The position numbers and the translations under genes were made by a program. From Opitutia bacterium (GTDB lineage: Bacteria; Verrucomicrobiota; Verrucomicrobiia; Opitutales; UBA953), in the NCBI GenBank assembly GCA_947453335.1, contig CANGFP010000001.1:248001-312000 (forward strand): 64,000 nucleotides of DNA, in the 5' to 3' direction. The notes below the pieces were generated by a model. It had not been told where the DNA came from. It saw only the letters and a list, made by a program, of their open reading frames with translations, and did not search any database. Positions 7,911 through 17,353 of the stretch are shown one piece after another. The first letter of the stretch is position 1; every line of letters begins with the position of its first letter.

Positions 7911-8645
7911 ATGTCCAAGCTGCACGATGAACTCAAGGTCCGCCTGAACGGCTGGGATTGGTTCGTCTTCGTCGTCGCCTTGGGCGCGCTGCTCCTGGTG
8001 CTGGTCGAGACCTTCCTGAGCTTCAGCGCGCCGACGATGGTGGTCTTCCGGTGGATCGACAACACCGCCTGCGGCGTCTTCTTCGTCGACGTCATGGTGC
8101 GTTGGCGCCGCACGGGCTGGTCCGCCGAGTTCTGGCGCTGGGGCTGGGTGGACCTTCTGGCCGCGATCCCCTTCGACGCCGCCTTCCGCACGCTCCAGAT
8201 CATCCGCGTCTACCGCATCATCCGCGTCCTGCGCGTCCTCTACAAGCTGCAGGAGCTCACCACCGGCACGAGCCTGAACGAACGCCTGCTCGCCCTGCCC
8301 GGCATGGCCGTCGTGATGATCATCTTCAGCACGGCGCTGATGGTCGAGGCCGAGCGGCACGCCGTCGGGGCCACCATCAAGAGCGGTGGCGACGCGCTCT
8401 GGTGGGCGCTCACCACGGTGACAACCGTCGGCTACGGCGACATGTACCCCGTGACCACCGAAGGCCGCATCATCGCCGCCGGCCTCATGCTCGTCGGCAT
8501 CGCCCTCTTCGGCTCCATCTCGGCCATCGTCACCTCTAAGCTCATCCTTCCCAAGGAGACCAAGGACCACGAGGAGCTCCGCCGCGAGATCCGTTCCCTG
8601 CACGCCGACATCCGCGACCTCCGCGAGGAGCTGCGGAAGAAGTAG
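7911..8645 (+). CDS. Voltage-gated-type potassium channel subunit
   Basis: The protein has 244 residues. There are about six hydrophobic segments. The fourth is an S4-like helix with regularly spaced arginines (IIRVYRIIRVLRVLYKL). The pore helix and selectivity filter read ALWWALTTVTTVGYGDMYP, with the canonical TVGYGD. The C-terminus after about 205 is charged and heptad-like (LRREIRSLHADIRDLREEL), consistent with a tetramerisation coiled coil. It should form a K+ channel in the inner membrane. No RCK or cyclic-nucleotide domain is present, so gating is probably by voltage alone. It converges on the PLD-like gene with 8 bp between the stops. Confidence 0.9.
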   Translation: MSKLHDELKVRLNGWDWFVFVVALGALLLVLVETFLSFSAPTMVVFRWIDNTACGVFFVDVMVRWRRTGWSAEFWRWGWVDLLAAIPFDAAFRTLQIIRVYRIIRVLRVLYKLQELTTGTSLNERLLALPGMAVVMIIFSTALMVEAERHAVGATIKSGGDALWWALTTVTTVGYGDMYPVTTEGRIIAAGLMLVGIALFGSISAIVTSKLILPKETKDHEELRREIRSLHADIRDLREELRKK

Positions 8646-8653
8646 GCCGGTGT

Positions 8654-10117
8654 TCAGTCGCGCGGGACGACGGAGCGGACCTTGGTCTGGCGTTCGAGGG
8701 CGCGGAACTCGGCGAGGCGGGTCGGGTCCGTGCGGTCGATGAGGACGTAGGTTTCCTTGCCGCGCAGGAAGCGGCGGGGGCTGCAGGGCACCTTGGTGCC
8801 GTCGGGGCCGGGCTTGAACTCCTCCTTGGCGTCGGCGGGGAGCTTCGGCGGGATGACCTGCCACTCGTAGGTGAGCTCGAGCGCGTTGCACGCGGGGTCG
8901 TCCTTGGCTTCGCGATGCGGGGCGCTGTCGCCCAGGTCGGCGGCCGAGAAGGCCGTCCAGGGGGTCGCGAGCACGACGTGCTTCTCCGGCGCCGGGCGCG
9001 GGAGGAAGGCCGCGGCGGCGAGGGGGAGGTAGTCGCCCTGGATGTCGCCGAGCTTCATCGCGGACCGCAGCTCGAGTTCGGCGCCATCCCAGCGCCGCTC
9101 GAAACGTTCGCGGAGTTCGGCCGCGGCTTCGCCCAGGAGGATGGCCGCGCAGGCGACGCCGTTCGCGGCTTCGCGGCCGTAGGGGCGGCCGGCGGCGAGC
9201 CAGGCGCGGTCGTCGGCGATGAGGTAGGGTGCCCCGGCGGCGACGCGGACCTTGAGCCCTGCTGCGAGCAGCTTGCGGAGCAAGGTCGCGTCGGGGGCGC
9301 GGGTCGGCAGCAGCAGGCGGACGTCGGCGGACGGATCCGCCGCCTTCTTCATCGCGGCGTCCAGCAAGGCGGGTTCCGCCTCGGGCGCGGCCAGGGAAAG
9401 CCAGAGGCGCGTCTTGGCTTCGGCGACGAAGGCTTGCCGCGCGTCGGCGACCTCCAGGCGCGGCACGGGCTTGGCCGGCGGTTTGACGACAGGTCGGACG
9501 TCGATGGGGACGGTGGCGATCCTGCGTTGGGCGGGGAAGGCCGCAGGTTGCTCGGCCTTGCCCGCGCCGCCGCGCGACAGGCGGTTCACGCAATGGCGCC
9601 ACCAGCCCAGCGCGAACAGCCGCTGCAGGTGCGGAGCCGCCGTGGGTTCGTCGGCGCACAGGCCTTCGCCGGTCTCGAGGAAGGCGCGCGGAGCGGCGCC
9701 GGCCGCGTCGACCAGCAGGAGGACCGGATGGAAGGTCGACGAGCTCTGCAGCGTCGCGCCGGCCGCGGCGAGGCGATCGAGCGCCGCGAGGTGCGCCTTC
9801 CGTTCGTCGGGTTGCAGGCCAGGGGCCTGTCCGTCGCCCGTGATGACGTAGACGCGCACCTGGCGTTGCTTCGCGGCCGCCGCGAGGGCGTCGAGCAGGG
9901 TCGCGTTCGTCAGCGTCGGCAAGGCGAGGTGCACGGTCGCCTGCGCGGTCCCGACCGCGAGCGTCCAGGCGTGGAGCCAGGCGGCGCGTTGGGTGAAGAC
10001 GCGCGGGCCTTCGGGCATGGCCATGTCCGCGGTCGCTCGGCGCAACCAGACGTCTCCGACCACTCGGTCGTGGTAGCGGAAAGGTTCCGAGCGGCGGATG
10101 AGCGGAGGGAGGCTCAT
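8654..10117 (-). CDS. Phospholipase D-like protein with degenerate HKD motifs
   Basis: The protein has 487 residues from the ATG at 10117, which overlaps the upstream stop as ATGA. The ORF track's 858-aa version starts in the wrong frame of the upstream gene. Residues about 60-145 read like the first half of a PLD fold, with the region where HxKx4D should stand written as STFHPVLLLVDAAGA: the His and Asp remain but the Lys is Val. The second half (APYLIADDRAWLAAG) keeps the Asp pair but lacks His and Lys. I infer a PLD-fold protein without the normal nuclease or lipase chemistry. It is the last gene of a coupled operon with a pseudo-helicase and a winged-helix candidate. The fold call is moderate. 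Confidence 0.6.
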   Translation of the reverse strand: MSLPPLIRRSEPFRYHDRVVGDVWLRRATADMAMPEGPRVFTQRAAWLHAWTLAVGTAQATVHLALPTLTNATLLDALAAAAKQRQVRVYVITGDGQAPGLQPDERKAHLAALDRLAAAGATLQSSSTFHPVLLLVDAAGAAPRAFLETGEGLCADEPTAAPHLQRLFALGWWRHCVNRLSRGGAGKAEQPAAFPAQRRIATVPIDVRPVVKPPAKPVPRLEVADARQAFVAEAKTRLWLSLAAPEAEPALLDAAMKKAADPSADVRLLLPTRAPDATLLRKLLAAGLKVRVAAGAPYLIADDRAWLAAGRPYGREAANGVACAAILLGEAAAELRERFERRWDGAELELRSAMKLGDIQGDYLPLAAAAFLPRPAPEKHVVLATPWTAFSAADLGDSAPHREAKDDPACNALELTYEWQVIPPKLPADAKEEFKPGPDGTKVPCSPRRFLRGKETYVLIDRTDPTRLAEFRALERQTKVRSVVPRD

Positions 10118-11280
10118 GGGGCATCCTCCCAGAGCAGGAGGTCGTAGGCTTCTAGCAGGGCCGCGCGTCCGGCGTCCGGCGGACCGCTCGCGGGTTGCTG
10201 CGCCAGCGCGGCCGCGAGCTCGTGCAGCGAGCGGGGACGGTAGGCGGGGATCTTCTGGCGCGCGGCCTCGCCGGCCTTCGCGGCGGCGGCGGCGGTGCGT
10301 TCGCCGCCCAGGGCGCGGACCTGCAGCCAAAGGCCCCAGGCGTCCACGTCCTCGGCGCGGGGGACGAGCGCGACGTCGATGGGTTCGATCTCGAAGACGC
10401 CCAGGTCGAACTGACCGGGGACGCGGAGGTGCACGGAGAACGGCTGCTGGTGCCGCAGGCGGAAGCTGAGCCGGGCCTCCGTGGGGAGCGACGCGAACGG
10501 CGCGGAGAGGCCGGCGGAGAGTTCGCGCGGCGCCTCCCCCGACGCCAGCACGAGGGCAAGGAGGTCGGCGTAGCCTTGGTCGGGCCGACGTTGCGTCGGC
10601 GAGGTCAGGCGCACGTCCACGCCGGGCGCGGCCTTGTCGCCTTTGCCTTCCTTGCGCGGCGCGAAAAGCCGGAGGCGGAAGGGGCCCTGGTCGTCGGGCG
10701 CGAGCTCCAGCTCCAGGGTCAGCTCCTGCGTCGCCGGCAGGACGCGCGCCACGTCGGCGGTGCGGGTCACGGCGAACGGGCGGTCCGGCTGCAGGACCGA
10801 GCGGCCGAACGCGCCGGCGTCGTGCGCGAGCCTGGTCTCGAGCGGGGTGGCTTCGCCGGCGCCGGCTTCGCGGCGTTCCTCCACGTGCAGCACGGGGGCG
10901 CTGGCGAGCAACGGTTCGTCCGTGACGGCGAAACGGAAGAGCCCCTGCTTCTCTTCGAGGGCGAGGCCGAGCTTCGCGGCGGCGGCGCCGAGCGGGCTCG
11001 GGACGTAGGTCGGGTTCCGTGGCGTGCCCGTGCGCAGCAGCATTCCGCGCCGCGTGCCCTGTTCCAGCCAGGCCGCGGCCGCCGCATAGGGAAGCGGATG
11101 CAGGTGGCTGGATACGTCCTCCGGCGCGAGGGCGCCGCCGGCGCGGACGCGTTCCGCGGCGAGGCGGAGCAGCGGCGGCCATTCGCCGTGCGCCACGGGC
11201 AGCTGCACGCAGGCGCTGGTCTCGAGCCAACGCAGCGTGAGCGCGCGGCGCAGGCGCAGGGTCGGAAGGCGCGGGGTCAT
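10114..11280 (-). CDS. Unrecognised protein with possible N-terminal winged helix
   Basis: The protein has 388 residues. I cannot name a family. Residues about 60-105 (AAAWLEQGTRRGMLLRTG, then TYVPSPLGAAAAKLG) resemble a winged-helix unit: a recognition-helix-like stretch followed by a beta wing. The middle is rich in charged beta strands (LTLELELAPDDQGPFRLRLF), and the C-terminus is helical. No catalytic motif is evident. It overlaps both neighbours by ATGA, downstream of the pseudo-helicase and upstream of the PLD-like gene, so the three products are probably made in fixed proportion and may form a complex. It could be an adaptor or DNA-binding component. Confidence 0.55.
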   Translation of the reverse strand: MTPRLPTLRLRRALTLRWLETSACVQLPVAHGEWPPLLRLAAERVRAGGALAPEDVSSHLHPLPYAAAAAWLEQGTRRGMLLRTGTPRNPTYVPSPLGAAAAKLGLALEEKQGLFRFAVTDEPLLASAPVLHVEERREAGAGEATPLETRLAHDAGAFGRSVLQPDRPFAVTRTADVARVLPATQELTLELELAPDDQGPFRLRLFAPRKEGKGDKAAPGVDVRLTSPTQRRPDQGYADLLALVLASGEAPRELSAGLSAPFASLPTEARLSFRLRHQQPFSVHLRVPGQFDLGVFEIEPIDVALVPRAEDVDAWGLWLQVRALGGERTAAAAAKAGEAARQKIPAYRPRSLHELAAALAQQPASGPPDAGRAALLEAYDLLLWEDAP

Positions 11281-13457
11281 CGGAGCACCTCCGTCCGCGA
11301 GGCGAGGCTACCGGGACGCGGCAGACCGGAGTGGTAGGCGAGCTCGGAACGGCCGGCGCCGGTGTCCGCGCGGACGCCGGCCTGCAGCGTCCCGAACGCC
11401 GAGGTGAGGACGCGTTCCTTCAGCTCGAGCAGCGCGCGGGGCTCCCAGAGCGGCTTCTCGAACGGGAAGATCGAACGGAGGTCGAGCAGCAGCGCGCGCG
11501 CATGCTCGCCGCGGGCGCCGTCGTCGTCGCGGTGGACGTGGATGCCGCGGAGGTTGTCGGCCGCGCGCAGCGACCAGCTCAGCGTGATGAGCGGCCGCGG
11601 TTGGGCCGCCTTGCCGCGCGTCTTCGGCGCCTGCATGCGCGCGGCGAGCGGCGCGAGCACGGCGGCGGGCGCGTCCGTCACCACGAGCCGGAAGTCCGTC
11701 GAGAGGCGCGCGAGGAGGTCCGTGCGTTCGACGCAGGCGCGGGTGGTCGCGACGACGTTGACCTCGTCGGCGGGCGCCGCCCACGTCGCCGCGTCGGCGT
11801 CGGCGGCGAGGCAGGTCGCGACGTTGAGCTGGCGTTGGCGCAGGTGCTGCGCGGCGGCCGCGAGCGAGCGCGCCTCGTCGCCGGGGGTCTCGAGGACCAG
11901 CAGCACCTTGCGGCGGCCATGCACGTCGGCGAGGCCGGCGTCCTCGTCTTCGGCCGAGCCGTCCTTGCCGACGCAGGCCTTGTACGCGAGCTCGGCCTGG
12001 AGTTCGGCGAAGCGGCCTGCGCGCTCGGCTTCGTCGGCGGCGAGCGTGGCGAGCTCCGCGCGCGTGGGTTCGCCGGGGGCGCCGTCGGCCGCGCCGACGA
12101 GCGTCCATTTCGCGGCGTGCACGGCGAAGGGCAGGAAGTCGCGGAAGGCGAGGCGGTCGGCCCCGAGCACGATGAGCTGGTCGAAGTCCGCGGCGTCGCG
12201 CGCGAGGTTGGCCGGCCGGAGCATCGGGTGGCGGGCGAGTCCGGCGAACGTGCCGACGACGAGGTTCGCGGCATCCAGCGCCAGGCGTTCGGCTTCGTCG
12301 CGCTTCAGGCTCGCCGCGCCGGCGCGTTGGAGCTCCGCGACGCGGCCGGCGAAGTCCGGCGTCGGGTCGCGCGGTTCGGCGGCCTCGCCCTCGGCGAGCA
12401 GGCGCAGCGGGGCGGCGAGCTGCGCGGCGTCGGGTTGCGCGCGCACCGCGGCGAGCAGCGTCGCGAGCTCGGCGCCGTCGGCCGCCGCGACGAGGACCCG
12501 TTGGTGTCGCCGCAGGCATTGCAGCGCGAGTTCCGCGGCGGCCCGCTGGCGGGCGGGGCCCGGCGGGGCGGCGAGCAGCGCGAAGTCCGGCGAGCCGACC
12601 GCTTTGCGCACGAATTCGCGCGCGGTCGTCTCGGTCGGAGCCAGCACCCGCCATTCGGCGGCCTCGTCGCCGACGTTGAGCGCCTGGGCGTCGCCCCAGC
12701 TGCGGGGTTCGGGGTTGAAGAGGTTGAGCAGCGGGAGCTGGCTGGATTCCCAGCGCAGGAGCAGGCGCCGCAGCGCCGCGATCCGCCGGTGCGCCTGGGC
12801 GCGCGGCGCCCGGGCGGCGAGCAAGACCGGTTCTCCGTCCGCGATCCGGCGCCGGAGGTCTTCGGTGTCAGGTCCTGGGGTCGGGCGGACGACGAGGAGC
12901 AGTTCCGCGCGGAGTCCGGAGAGACGCTCGATCCGCAGTCCGGGGTCGCCGCGGAAGGCGGCGGCGGCGGTCGCATGCAGGGTGTAGGCGTCGGTCTCGG
13001 CGAAGACGGCGCGGTGGACTTCGTTGCGGCTGTCTTCGCTTCCCTCGGCCGAGGGGAAACGGAGGACCAGCAGCCCGGGGTGCTCGCCGTCGGCCGAAGG
13101 CGTGAGGGTTCCCGTCGCTTCGGCGGCCGCGTAAGCCAATTCGGTCTGGCGGATCGTGGCCAAGGAGCAGGGCAGGACCATCAAGACCTCCTCCAGCCGC
13201 TCGGCTTCCCGTTCCGCGGCGGACAACAACTGGGTCAGCTCCAGACCGGCCCGTTCCGTGGCGGCCGGCGCGGGGCGTCGGCGGGGGTCGTCTAGCTTAC
13301 GGAGGTCGAGGCTCGCATGCCGCAGGCGGGCCGACTCGGCCAAGAGCGTCGCCAGGCGGATCCTCGTGGGGTCCGCTTGGGGCGCCGGCTGATGGGTGGG
13401 GTCGGGGGGCAAAGGAAGGCCTGTGGACGGGGTTTGTCCGCGGGGGAGGGCGAACAA
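11277..13457 (-). CDS. UPF1-like SF1 helicase-fold protein lacking Walker motifs
   Basis: The protein has 726 residues from a TTG at 13457; the start is uncertain because no ATG or good ribosome site is nearby. Residues about 275-335 follow the UPF1/DNA2 pattern closely: PTETTAREFVRKAVGSPDFA, then AAPPGPARQ where GPPGTGKT is expected, then AAAELALQCLRRHQRVLVAA. Motif II should be DEA(S/A)Q but reads FDQLIVLGADRL (about 425-436). The motif III position reads WTLVGAADG. No RecA2 arginine motifs are clear. The frame is open throughout, so this is not an obvious pseudogene. I infer an ATPase-dead helicase fold retained for structure or nucleic-acid binding. It heads the three-gene operon. Confidence 0.65.
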   Translation of the reverse strand: MFALPRGQTPSTGLPLPPDPTHQPAPQADPTRIRLATLLAESARLRHASLDLRKLDDPRRRPAPAATERAGLELTQLLSAAEREAERLEEVLMVLPCSLATIRQTELAYAAAEATGTLTPSADGEHPGLLVLRFPSAEGSEDSRNEVHRAVFAETDAYTLHATAAAAFRGDPGLRIERLSGLRAELLLVVRPTPGPDTEDLRRRIADGEPVLLAARAPRAQAHRRIAALRRLLLRWESSQLPLLNLFNPEPRSWGDAQALNVGDEAAEWRVLAPTETTAREFVRKAVGSPDFALLAAPPGPARQRAAAELALQCLRRHQRVLVAAADGAELATLLAAVRAQPDAAQLAAPLRLLAEGEAAEPRDPTPDFAGRVAELQRAGAASLKRDEAERLALDAANLVVGTFAGLARHPMLRPANLARDAADFDQLIVLGADRLAFRDFLPFAVHAAKWTLVGAADGAPGEPTRAELATLAADEAERAGRFAELQAELAYKACVGKDGSAEDEDAGLADVHGRRKVLLVLETPGDEARSLAAAAQHLRQRQLNVATCLAADADAATWAAPADEVNVVATTRACVERTDLLARLSTDFRLVVTDAPAAVLAPLAARMQAPKTRGKAAQPRPLITLSWSLRAADNLRGIHVHRDDDGARGEHARALLLDLRSIFPFEKPLWEPRALLELKERVLTSAFGTLQAGVRADTGAGRSELAYHSGLPRPGSLASRTEVLR

Positions 13458-13511
13458 AAGCCGAGAATCGCAGCCATGGGAAGAGGGAAAACGGCCAAAG
13501 CCGCGCCGGGC

Positions 13512-14843
13512 TTAGCCGCGCACCACGAGCGCAGGGCGCTTGGGGTCGAACTTCCAGCCCGGGATGAGGAACTGCATGGCGACGGCGTCGTCGCGCGAAC
13601 CTGAGGGAAGCTTGAGGTAGAGCTGGTGCGCGGCCTCGAGTTCGACCGTGTCGATCTCGATGCCGAGTCCTGGCCTTTGCGGGACGGCGACCTTGCCGCC
13701 CTTGATCTGGAGCGGGTCCTTGGTGAGCCGGGCGCCTTCCTGCCAGATCCAGTGGGTGTCCATGGCGGTGACGTCGCCCGGGGCGGCCGCGCCGACGTGC
13801 GTGAACATCGCGAGCGAGATGTCGAAGTGGTTGTTGGAGTGCGAGCCCCAGGTCAGGCCGCGTTCCGAGCAGACCTGCGCGACCTGCACGGAGCCCTGCA
13901 TGGTCCAGAAGTGCGGGTCGGCGAGGGGGATGTCGACGGCCTCCAGCTTGAGCGCGTGCTCCAGCTGGCGCCAATCGGTGGCGACCATGTTCGTCGCCGT
14001 GCGCAGCCCCGTGGCCTTGCGGAACTCCGCCATGATCTCGCGTCCGGAGAACCCGGCTTCGGCGCCGCAGGGATCCTCGGCGTAGGCGAGCACGCCCTTC
14101 AGCGCGCAGCCGGTCTCGATGGCTTCCGCGAGCGACCACGCGCCGTTCGGGTCGAGCGTGATGCGGGCCTGCGGGAAACGCGCGGCCAAGGCGCGGACGG
14201 CCGCTGCTTCCTGGGCTGGAGGCAGCACGCCGCCCTTGAGCTTGAAATCCTGGAAGCCGAACCGCTCCTGGGTGGCCTCCGCCTGGCGCACGATGCTCTC
14301 CGGCGTCAGGGCTTCCTCGTTGCGGAGCCGATGCCAAGCCACCGGCGAGGCCGCTTCGTCGCGGTAGGGCAGGGTGGTCTTGCGGCGGTCGCCGACGAAG
14401 AAGAGGTAGCCGAGCATCTCGACTTCAGGACGCTGCTGTCCTTTGCCGAGCAGGGCGGCGACGGGCACCTGGCGGAACTGCCCGACGAGGTCGAGCAGGG
14501 CGGACTCGAGCGCCGTCACCGCGTGGATCGTCACGCGCAGGTCGAACGTCTGCAGCCCGCGGCCGCCCGCGTCGCGGTCGGAGAAGGCCGCGCTGACCTT
14601 GGCGAGCAGCGTCGCGTGGCTTTCGATCGGCTGGCCGAGCAGCAGGGGCGTGGCGTCCTCGAGCGTCTGGCGGATCTTCTCGCCGCCCGGGACCTCGCCG
14701 AGGCCGGTGCGGCCGGAGCTGTCCGTCATGAGCACGATGTTGCGCGTGAAGAACGGTCCGTGTGCGCCGCTGAGGTTGAGCAGCATGCTGTCGTGCCCCG
14801 CCACGGGGACCACGCGGACGGATTTGATCAAAGGTGAGGACAT
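13512..14843 (-). CDS. gudD: D-glucarate dehydratase
   Basis: The protein has 443 residues, the length of E. coli GudD, and resembles it along its whole length. It dehydrates D-glucarate to 5-keto-4-deoxy-D-glucarate in the cytoplasm. Enolase-superfamily signatures are clear: VIPVAGHDS-type N-terminus ([20 protein letters not shown]), [15 protein letters not shown], the KxK base in FKLKGG, metal ligands in ITLDPNGAW and [14 protein letters not shown], and the HisN-type loop [10 protein letters not shown]. It is the third gene after kdgD and an MFS transporter on the same strand, 16 bp from the transporter. The leader is C/T-rich (CTTTCCTTCCCACCG-ATG). Confidence 0.97.
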   Translation of the reverse strand: MSSPLIKSVRVVPVAGHDSMLLNLSGAHGPFFTRNIVLMTDSSGRTGLGEVPGGEKIRQTLEDATPLLLGQPIESHATLLAKVSAAFSDRDAGGRGLQTFDLRVTIHAVTALESALLDLVGQFRQVPVAALLGKGQQRPEVEMLGYLFFVGDRRKTTLPYRDEAASPVAWHRLRNEEALTPESIVRQAEATQERFGFQDFKLKGGVLPPAQEAAAVRALAARFPQARITLDPNGAWSLAEAIETGCALKGVLAYAEDPCGAEAGFSGREIMAEFRKATGLRTATNMVATDWRQLEHALKLEAVDIPLADPHFWTMQGSVQVAQVCSERGLTWGSHSNNHFDISLAMFTHVGAAAPGDVTAMDTHWIWQEGARLTKDPLQIKGGKVAVPQRPGLGIEIDTVELEAAHQLYLKLPSGSRDDAVAMQFLIPGWKFDPKRPALVVRG

Positions 14844-14859
14844 CGGTGGGAAGGAAAGT

Positions 14860-16146
14860 TCAGGCTTTGGGGCGTTCGCGCGCGAGGCAGACGAGACCGG
14901 CCGCGAGGACCGAGCTCAGGGCGAGGGCGTAGAGCCCGCCCTGGATGGAGCCGGTGTGCTCCTTGAGCCAGCCGAAGGCGTAGGGCGCGACGAAGCCGCC
15001 GAGGTTGCCGAGCGAATTGATGAGGGCGATGACCGCGGCCGCGATGCGCGGGTCGAGGTAGCCCTGCGGGAGCGGCCAGAAGAGCGAAGCCGCCGACTTG
15101 AAGCCCAGCGCGGCGAAGCAGATGGCCACGAAGGCGAAGACCGGACCGCCCAGCGTGGCGAGCAGCATGCCGAGCCCCGCGACGAGCAGCGCGCCCGCGA
15201 CCCAGGCCTGCTGGTGCTTCCAGCGCGCGGCGCCGGCGGCGGCGAGGACCATCCCGACGATGGAGATCAGCCACGGCAGGGAATTCAGCCAACCCACCTG
15301 CATGTCCGACAGCCCGCCCATCGAGCGGATGATCGTCGGCAGCCAGAACGTCGCGGCGTAGATGGTCAGCTGGATGGCGAAGTAGACCGCGCAGAAGAGC
15401 AGGATCTGGCCGTCGCGGAGCAGCGTCCAGGCACCCGGGCGGTCGGCGCGGCTGGCCGCGGCCTCCTCCTCGGCGAGCTTGCCGGTCAGCGCGCCGCGTT
15501 CGGCGTCCGTGAGCCAGCGCGCTTCCGCGGGGAGGGAGTCGAGCCAGCACCAGGTGACGACCGCGAGCACGACGGAGAACGCCCCTTCCGCGACGATCAT
15601 GAACTGCCAGCCCTTGAGTCCGTAGGGTTCGTGGCGCAGCAGCGCGCCCGCGAGCGGTCCGGACAGCACGGAGGCGACGGCCGAGCCGCTGAGGAAGATG
15701 GCCACGGCCTGGCCGCGGCGGCTCGCCGGCAGCCAGCGGGTCAGGTAGTAGATCACGCCCGGGAAGAAGCCGGCTTCGGCCGCCCCGAGGAAGAAGCGCA
15801 GCGCGTAGAACTCGTGCGCCGTCCGGACGAACGCCATGCACGCGGCGGCGACGCCCCAGAGCAGCGCGATGAGGGCGAGCCAGCGGCGGGCGCCGAGCCG
15901 CTGCAGGATCACGTTGGAGGGGACTTCGAAGACCGCGTACCCGATGAAGAACAATCCCGCGCCGAAGCCGAACGCCTCGTCGCCCAGCCCGAGGTCCGCG
16001 TGCAGCTGCTCCTTGATGAAGCTGATGTTCACCCGGTCGACGTAGTTCACGATGAACATCACGACGAAGAGCGGCAGCACGCGCCACAGCACCTTCGCGA
16101 CGGCGGCGCGGAGGTGGTCGGGCGGGCTGGCGGCGGGCTCGTGCAA
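14860..16146 (-). CDS. MFS transporter, anion:cation symporter family (likely glucarate)
   Basis: The protein has 428 residues with about 12 membrane segments. The N-terminal [18 protein letters not shown] and the following [17 protein letters not shown] are typical of the ACS family that includes GudP, GarP and phthalate transporters, as is [21 protein letters not shown] cytoplasmic central loop is present around residues 200-235. Its place between kdgD and gudD makes D-glucarate or galactarate the likely substrate, imported with H+ or Na+. The start is a TTG at 16146, 7 bp after the kdgD stop; no ATG or GTG in frame would keep TM1 intact. I leave the gene symbol blank because the substrate is inferred from context. 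Confidence 0.88.
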   Translation of the reverse strand: MHEPAASPPDHLRAAVAKVLWRVLPLFVVMFIVNYVDRVNISFIKEQLHADLGLGDEAFGFGAGLFFIGYAVFEVPSNVILQRLGARRWLALIALLWGVAAACMAFVRTAHEFYALRFFLGAAEAGFFPGVIYYLTRWLPASRRGQAVAIFLSGSAVASVLSGPLAGALLRHEPYGLKGWQFMIVAEGAFSVVLAVVTWCWLDSLPAEARWLTDAERGALTGKLAEEEAAASRADRPGAWTLLRDGQILLFCAVYFAIQLTIYAATFWLPTIIRSMGGLSDMQVGWLNSLPWLISIVGMVLAAAGAARWKHQQAWVAGALLVAGLGMLLATLGGPVFAFVAICFAALGFKSAASLFWPLPQGYLDPRIAAAVIALINSLGNLGGFVAPYAFGWLKEHTGSIQGGLYALALSSVLAAGLVCLARERPKA

Positions 16147-16153
16147 GCGGCGC

Positions 16154-17065
16154 TTACTTCACCCCGGCCTTGGCGATGAGCGCGGCGAGCTGTTCGGCCT
16201 CGGCGGGCTTGAGGTCGGTCAGCGGGGCGCGGACGGGGCCGGCGCCGTGGCCGACGATCGTCGCGCCGGCCTTGATGATGCTCACGGCGTAGCCCGCGCT
16301 CTTGTTGCGGATCTCGAGGTAGGGCAGGAAGAAGGCGTCGAGCAGGCGGTTCTGCGTCGCGACGTCGTCCGCCGCGATGGCGCGGTAGAACTCCATCGCG
16401 GTGCCCGGGATGAAGTTGAAGACGGCCGATGAGTAGACCGGCACGCCCATGGCCTTGTAGGCCGCGGCGTAGACCTCCGCCGTGGGCAGGCCGCCGAGGT
16501 AGCTGAAGCGGTCGCCGAGGCGGCGGCGGATGGACACCATGAGCTCGATGTCGCCGAAGCCGTCCTTGTAGCCGATGAGGTTCGGGTTGGCGGCGGCGAG
16601 CTTCTCGAGGTGGTGCGGCTGCAGGCGGCAGACGTTGCGGTTGTAGACGACCACGCCGATCTTCACGGACTTGCAGACCTGGTCGACGTGCGCGGCGACG
16701 CCGTCCTGGTTGGTCTCGGTGAGGTAGTGCGGGAGGAGCAGGATGCCCTTGGCGCCGAGGCGTTCGGCTTCCTGCGCGTATTGGATGGCCACGCGGGTCG
16801 GGCCGCCGGCGCCGGCGAGGATGGGCACCACTCCGGCGCAGGTGTCGACCGCGGTCTTGATCACCGCGGAGTATTCCTTGGGCTCGAGCGAGAAGAACTC
16901 GCCCGTCCCGCCCGCGGCGAAGAGCGCCGTGGCGCCGTAAGGCGAGAGCCAGCGCAGCCGGCGGGCGTAGCCGGCGGGATCGAAGTCGCCGTTCGCCTGG
17001 AAGTCGGTGATCGGGAAGGAGAGCAGGCCGGAGGACATCACCTGCTTGAGTTCTTGGGGGGACAT
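16154..17065 (-). CDS. kdgD: 5-dehydro-4-deoxyglucarate dehydratase
   Basis: The protein has 303 residues from ATG 17065, exactly the usual KdgD size; the ORF track's 58-residue extension is repeat DNA. It belongs to the DHDPS/NAL TIM-barrel family and converts 5-dehydro-4-deoxyglucarate to 2,5-dioxopentanoate (alpha-ketoglutarate semialdehyde), with loss of water and CO2. Signals are [19 protein letters not shown] (substrate loop), GVVVYNRN with the conserved Tyr, and [10 protein letters not shown] with the Schiff-base Lys. It leads the glucarate operon. The next enzyme, ketoglutarate-semialdehyde dehydrogenase, is not in the window. Confidence 0.95.
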   Translation of the reverse strand: MSPQELKQVMSSGLLSFPITDFQANGDFDPAGYARRLRWLSPYGATALFAAGGTGEFFSLEPKEYSAVIKTAVDTCAGVVPILAGAGGPTRVAIQYAQEAERLGAKGILLLPHYLTETNQDGVAAHVDQVCKSVKIGVVVYNRNVCRLQPHHLEKLAAANPNLIGYKDGFGDIELMVSIRRRLGDRFSYLGGLPTAEVYAAAYKAMGVPVYSSAVFNFIPGTAMEFYRAIAADDVATQNRLLDAFFLPYLEIRNKSAGYAVSIIKAGATIVGHGAGPVRAPLTDLKPAEAEQLAALIAKAGVK

Positions 17066-17150
17066 GGCGGAAGGGGGAAGGGAAGGAGGAGTAGTCGGCC
17101 CGGCAGGGGCAGGCAATAGGAAGAGACGAGTGAGGGGGCTGGTTGGCATG

Positions 17151-17258
17151 GTGACACGGGGACAAGGGGTAGATGCGGAGTGCAGAGGCAAAGGGGAAGC
17201 GGGGAGCGGGCGGCAGGCATGCGGCTCAGCCGCGCACAACCCCTTGCCCCCGTGTCAC
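17151..17258. repeat. Long inverted repeat in the kdgD/sulfatase divergent spacer
   Basis: Arms GTGACACGGGGACAAGGGGT (17151-17170) and its complement at 17239-17258 match at 19 of 20 positions with a 68-bp loop. The right arm belongs to an inverted R1 repeat (17222-17276) with the CAAGGGGTTGTGC core, so the left arm is probably a partial second R1 copy in opposite orientation. The rest of the 288-bp spacer shows a pyrimidine-rich kdgD leader and no clear promoter. Confidence 0.65.
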
Positions 17259-17277
17259 CGTGTCAACTGGTCCCCTA

Positions 17278-17305
17278 GTCGGACAGCCCGTGGCGCTGTC
17301 CCGAC
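17278..17305. repeat. Short intergenic hairpin
   Basis: GTCGGACAGC pairs with GCTGTCC-CGAC around a 7-base loop with a single bulge. The stem word GGACAGC is the same as in two hairpins of the array at 30055-30266. It lies in the upstream region of the sulfatase gene. Confidence 0.6.
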
Positions 17306-17353
17306 CTCGACGCCTTCCTCGACTTCGCCTGGGCGCCTGCTTCACTCCTTTCC

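Noticed and set aside
8654-11230. 858-aa minus-strand ORF as one fused protein
   Set aside because: Its first 370 residues are an Arg/Pro-rich shadow frame of the 388-aa gene. The real gene starts at ATG 10117 with an ATGA overlap.
11277-13457. Helicase-like gene as a frameshifted pseudogene
   Set aside because: The frame is open for 726 codons with normal codon usage and overlapping neighbours, so motif loss looks like substitution under retention, not decay by frameshift.
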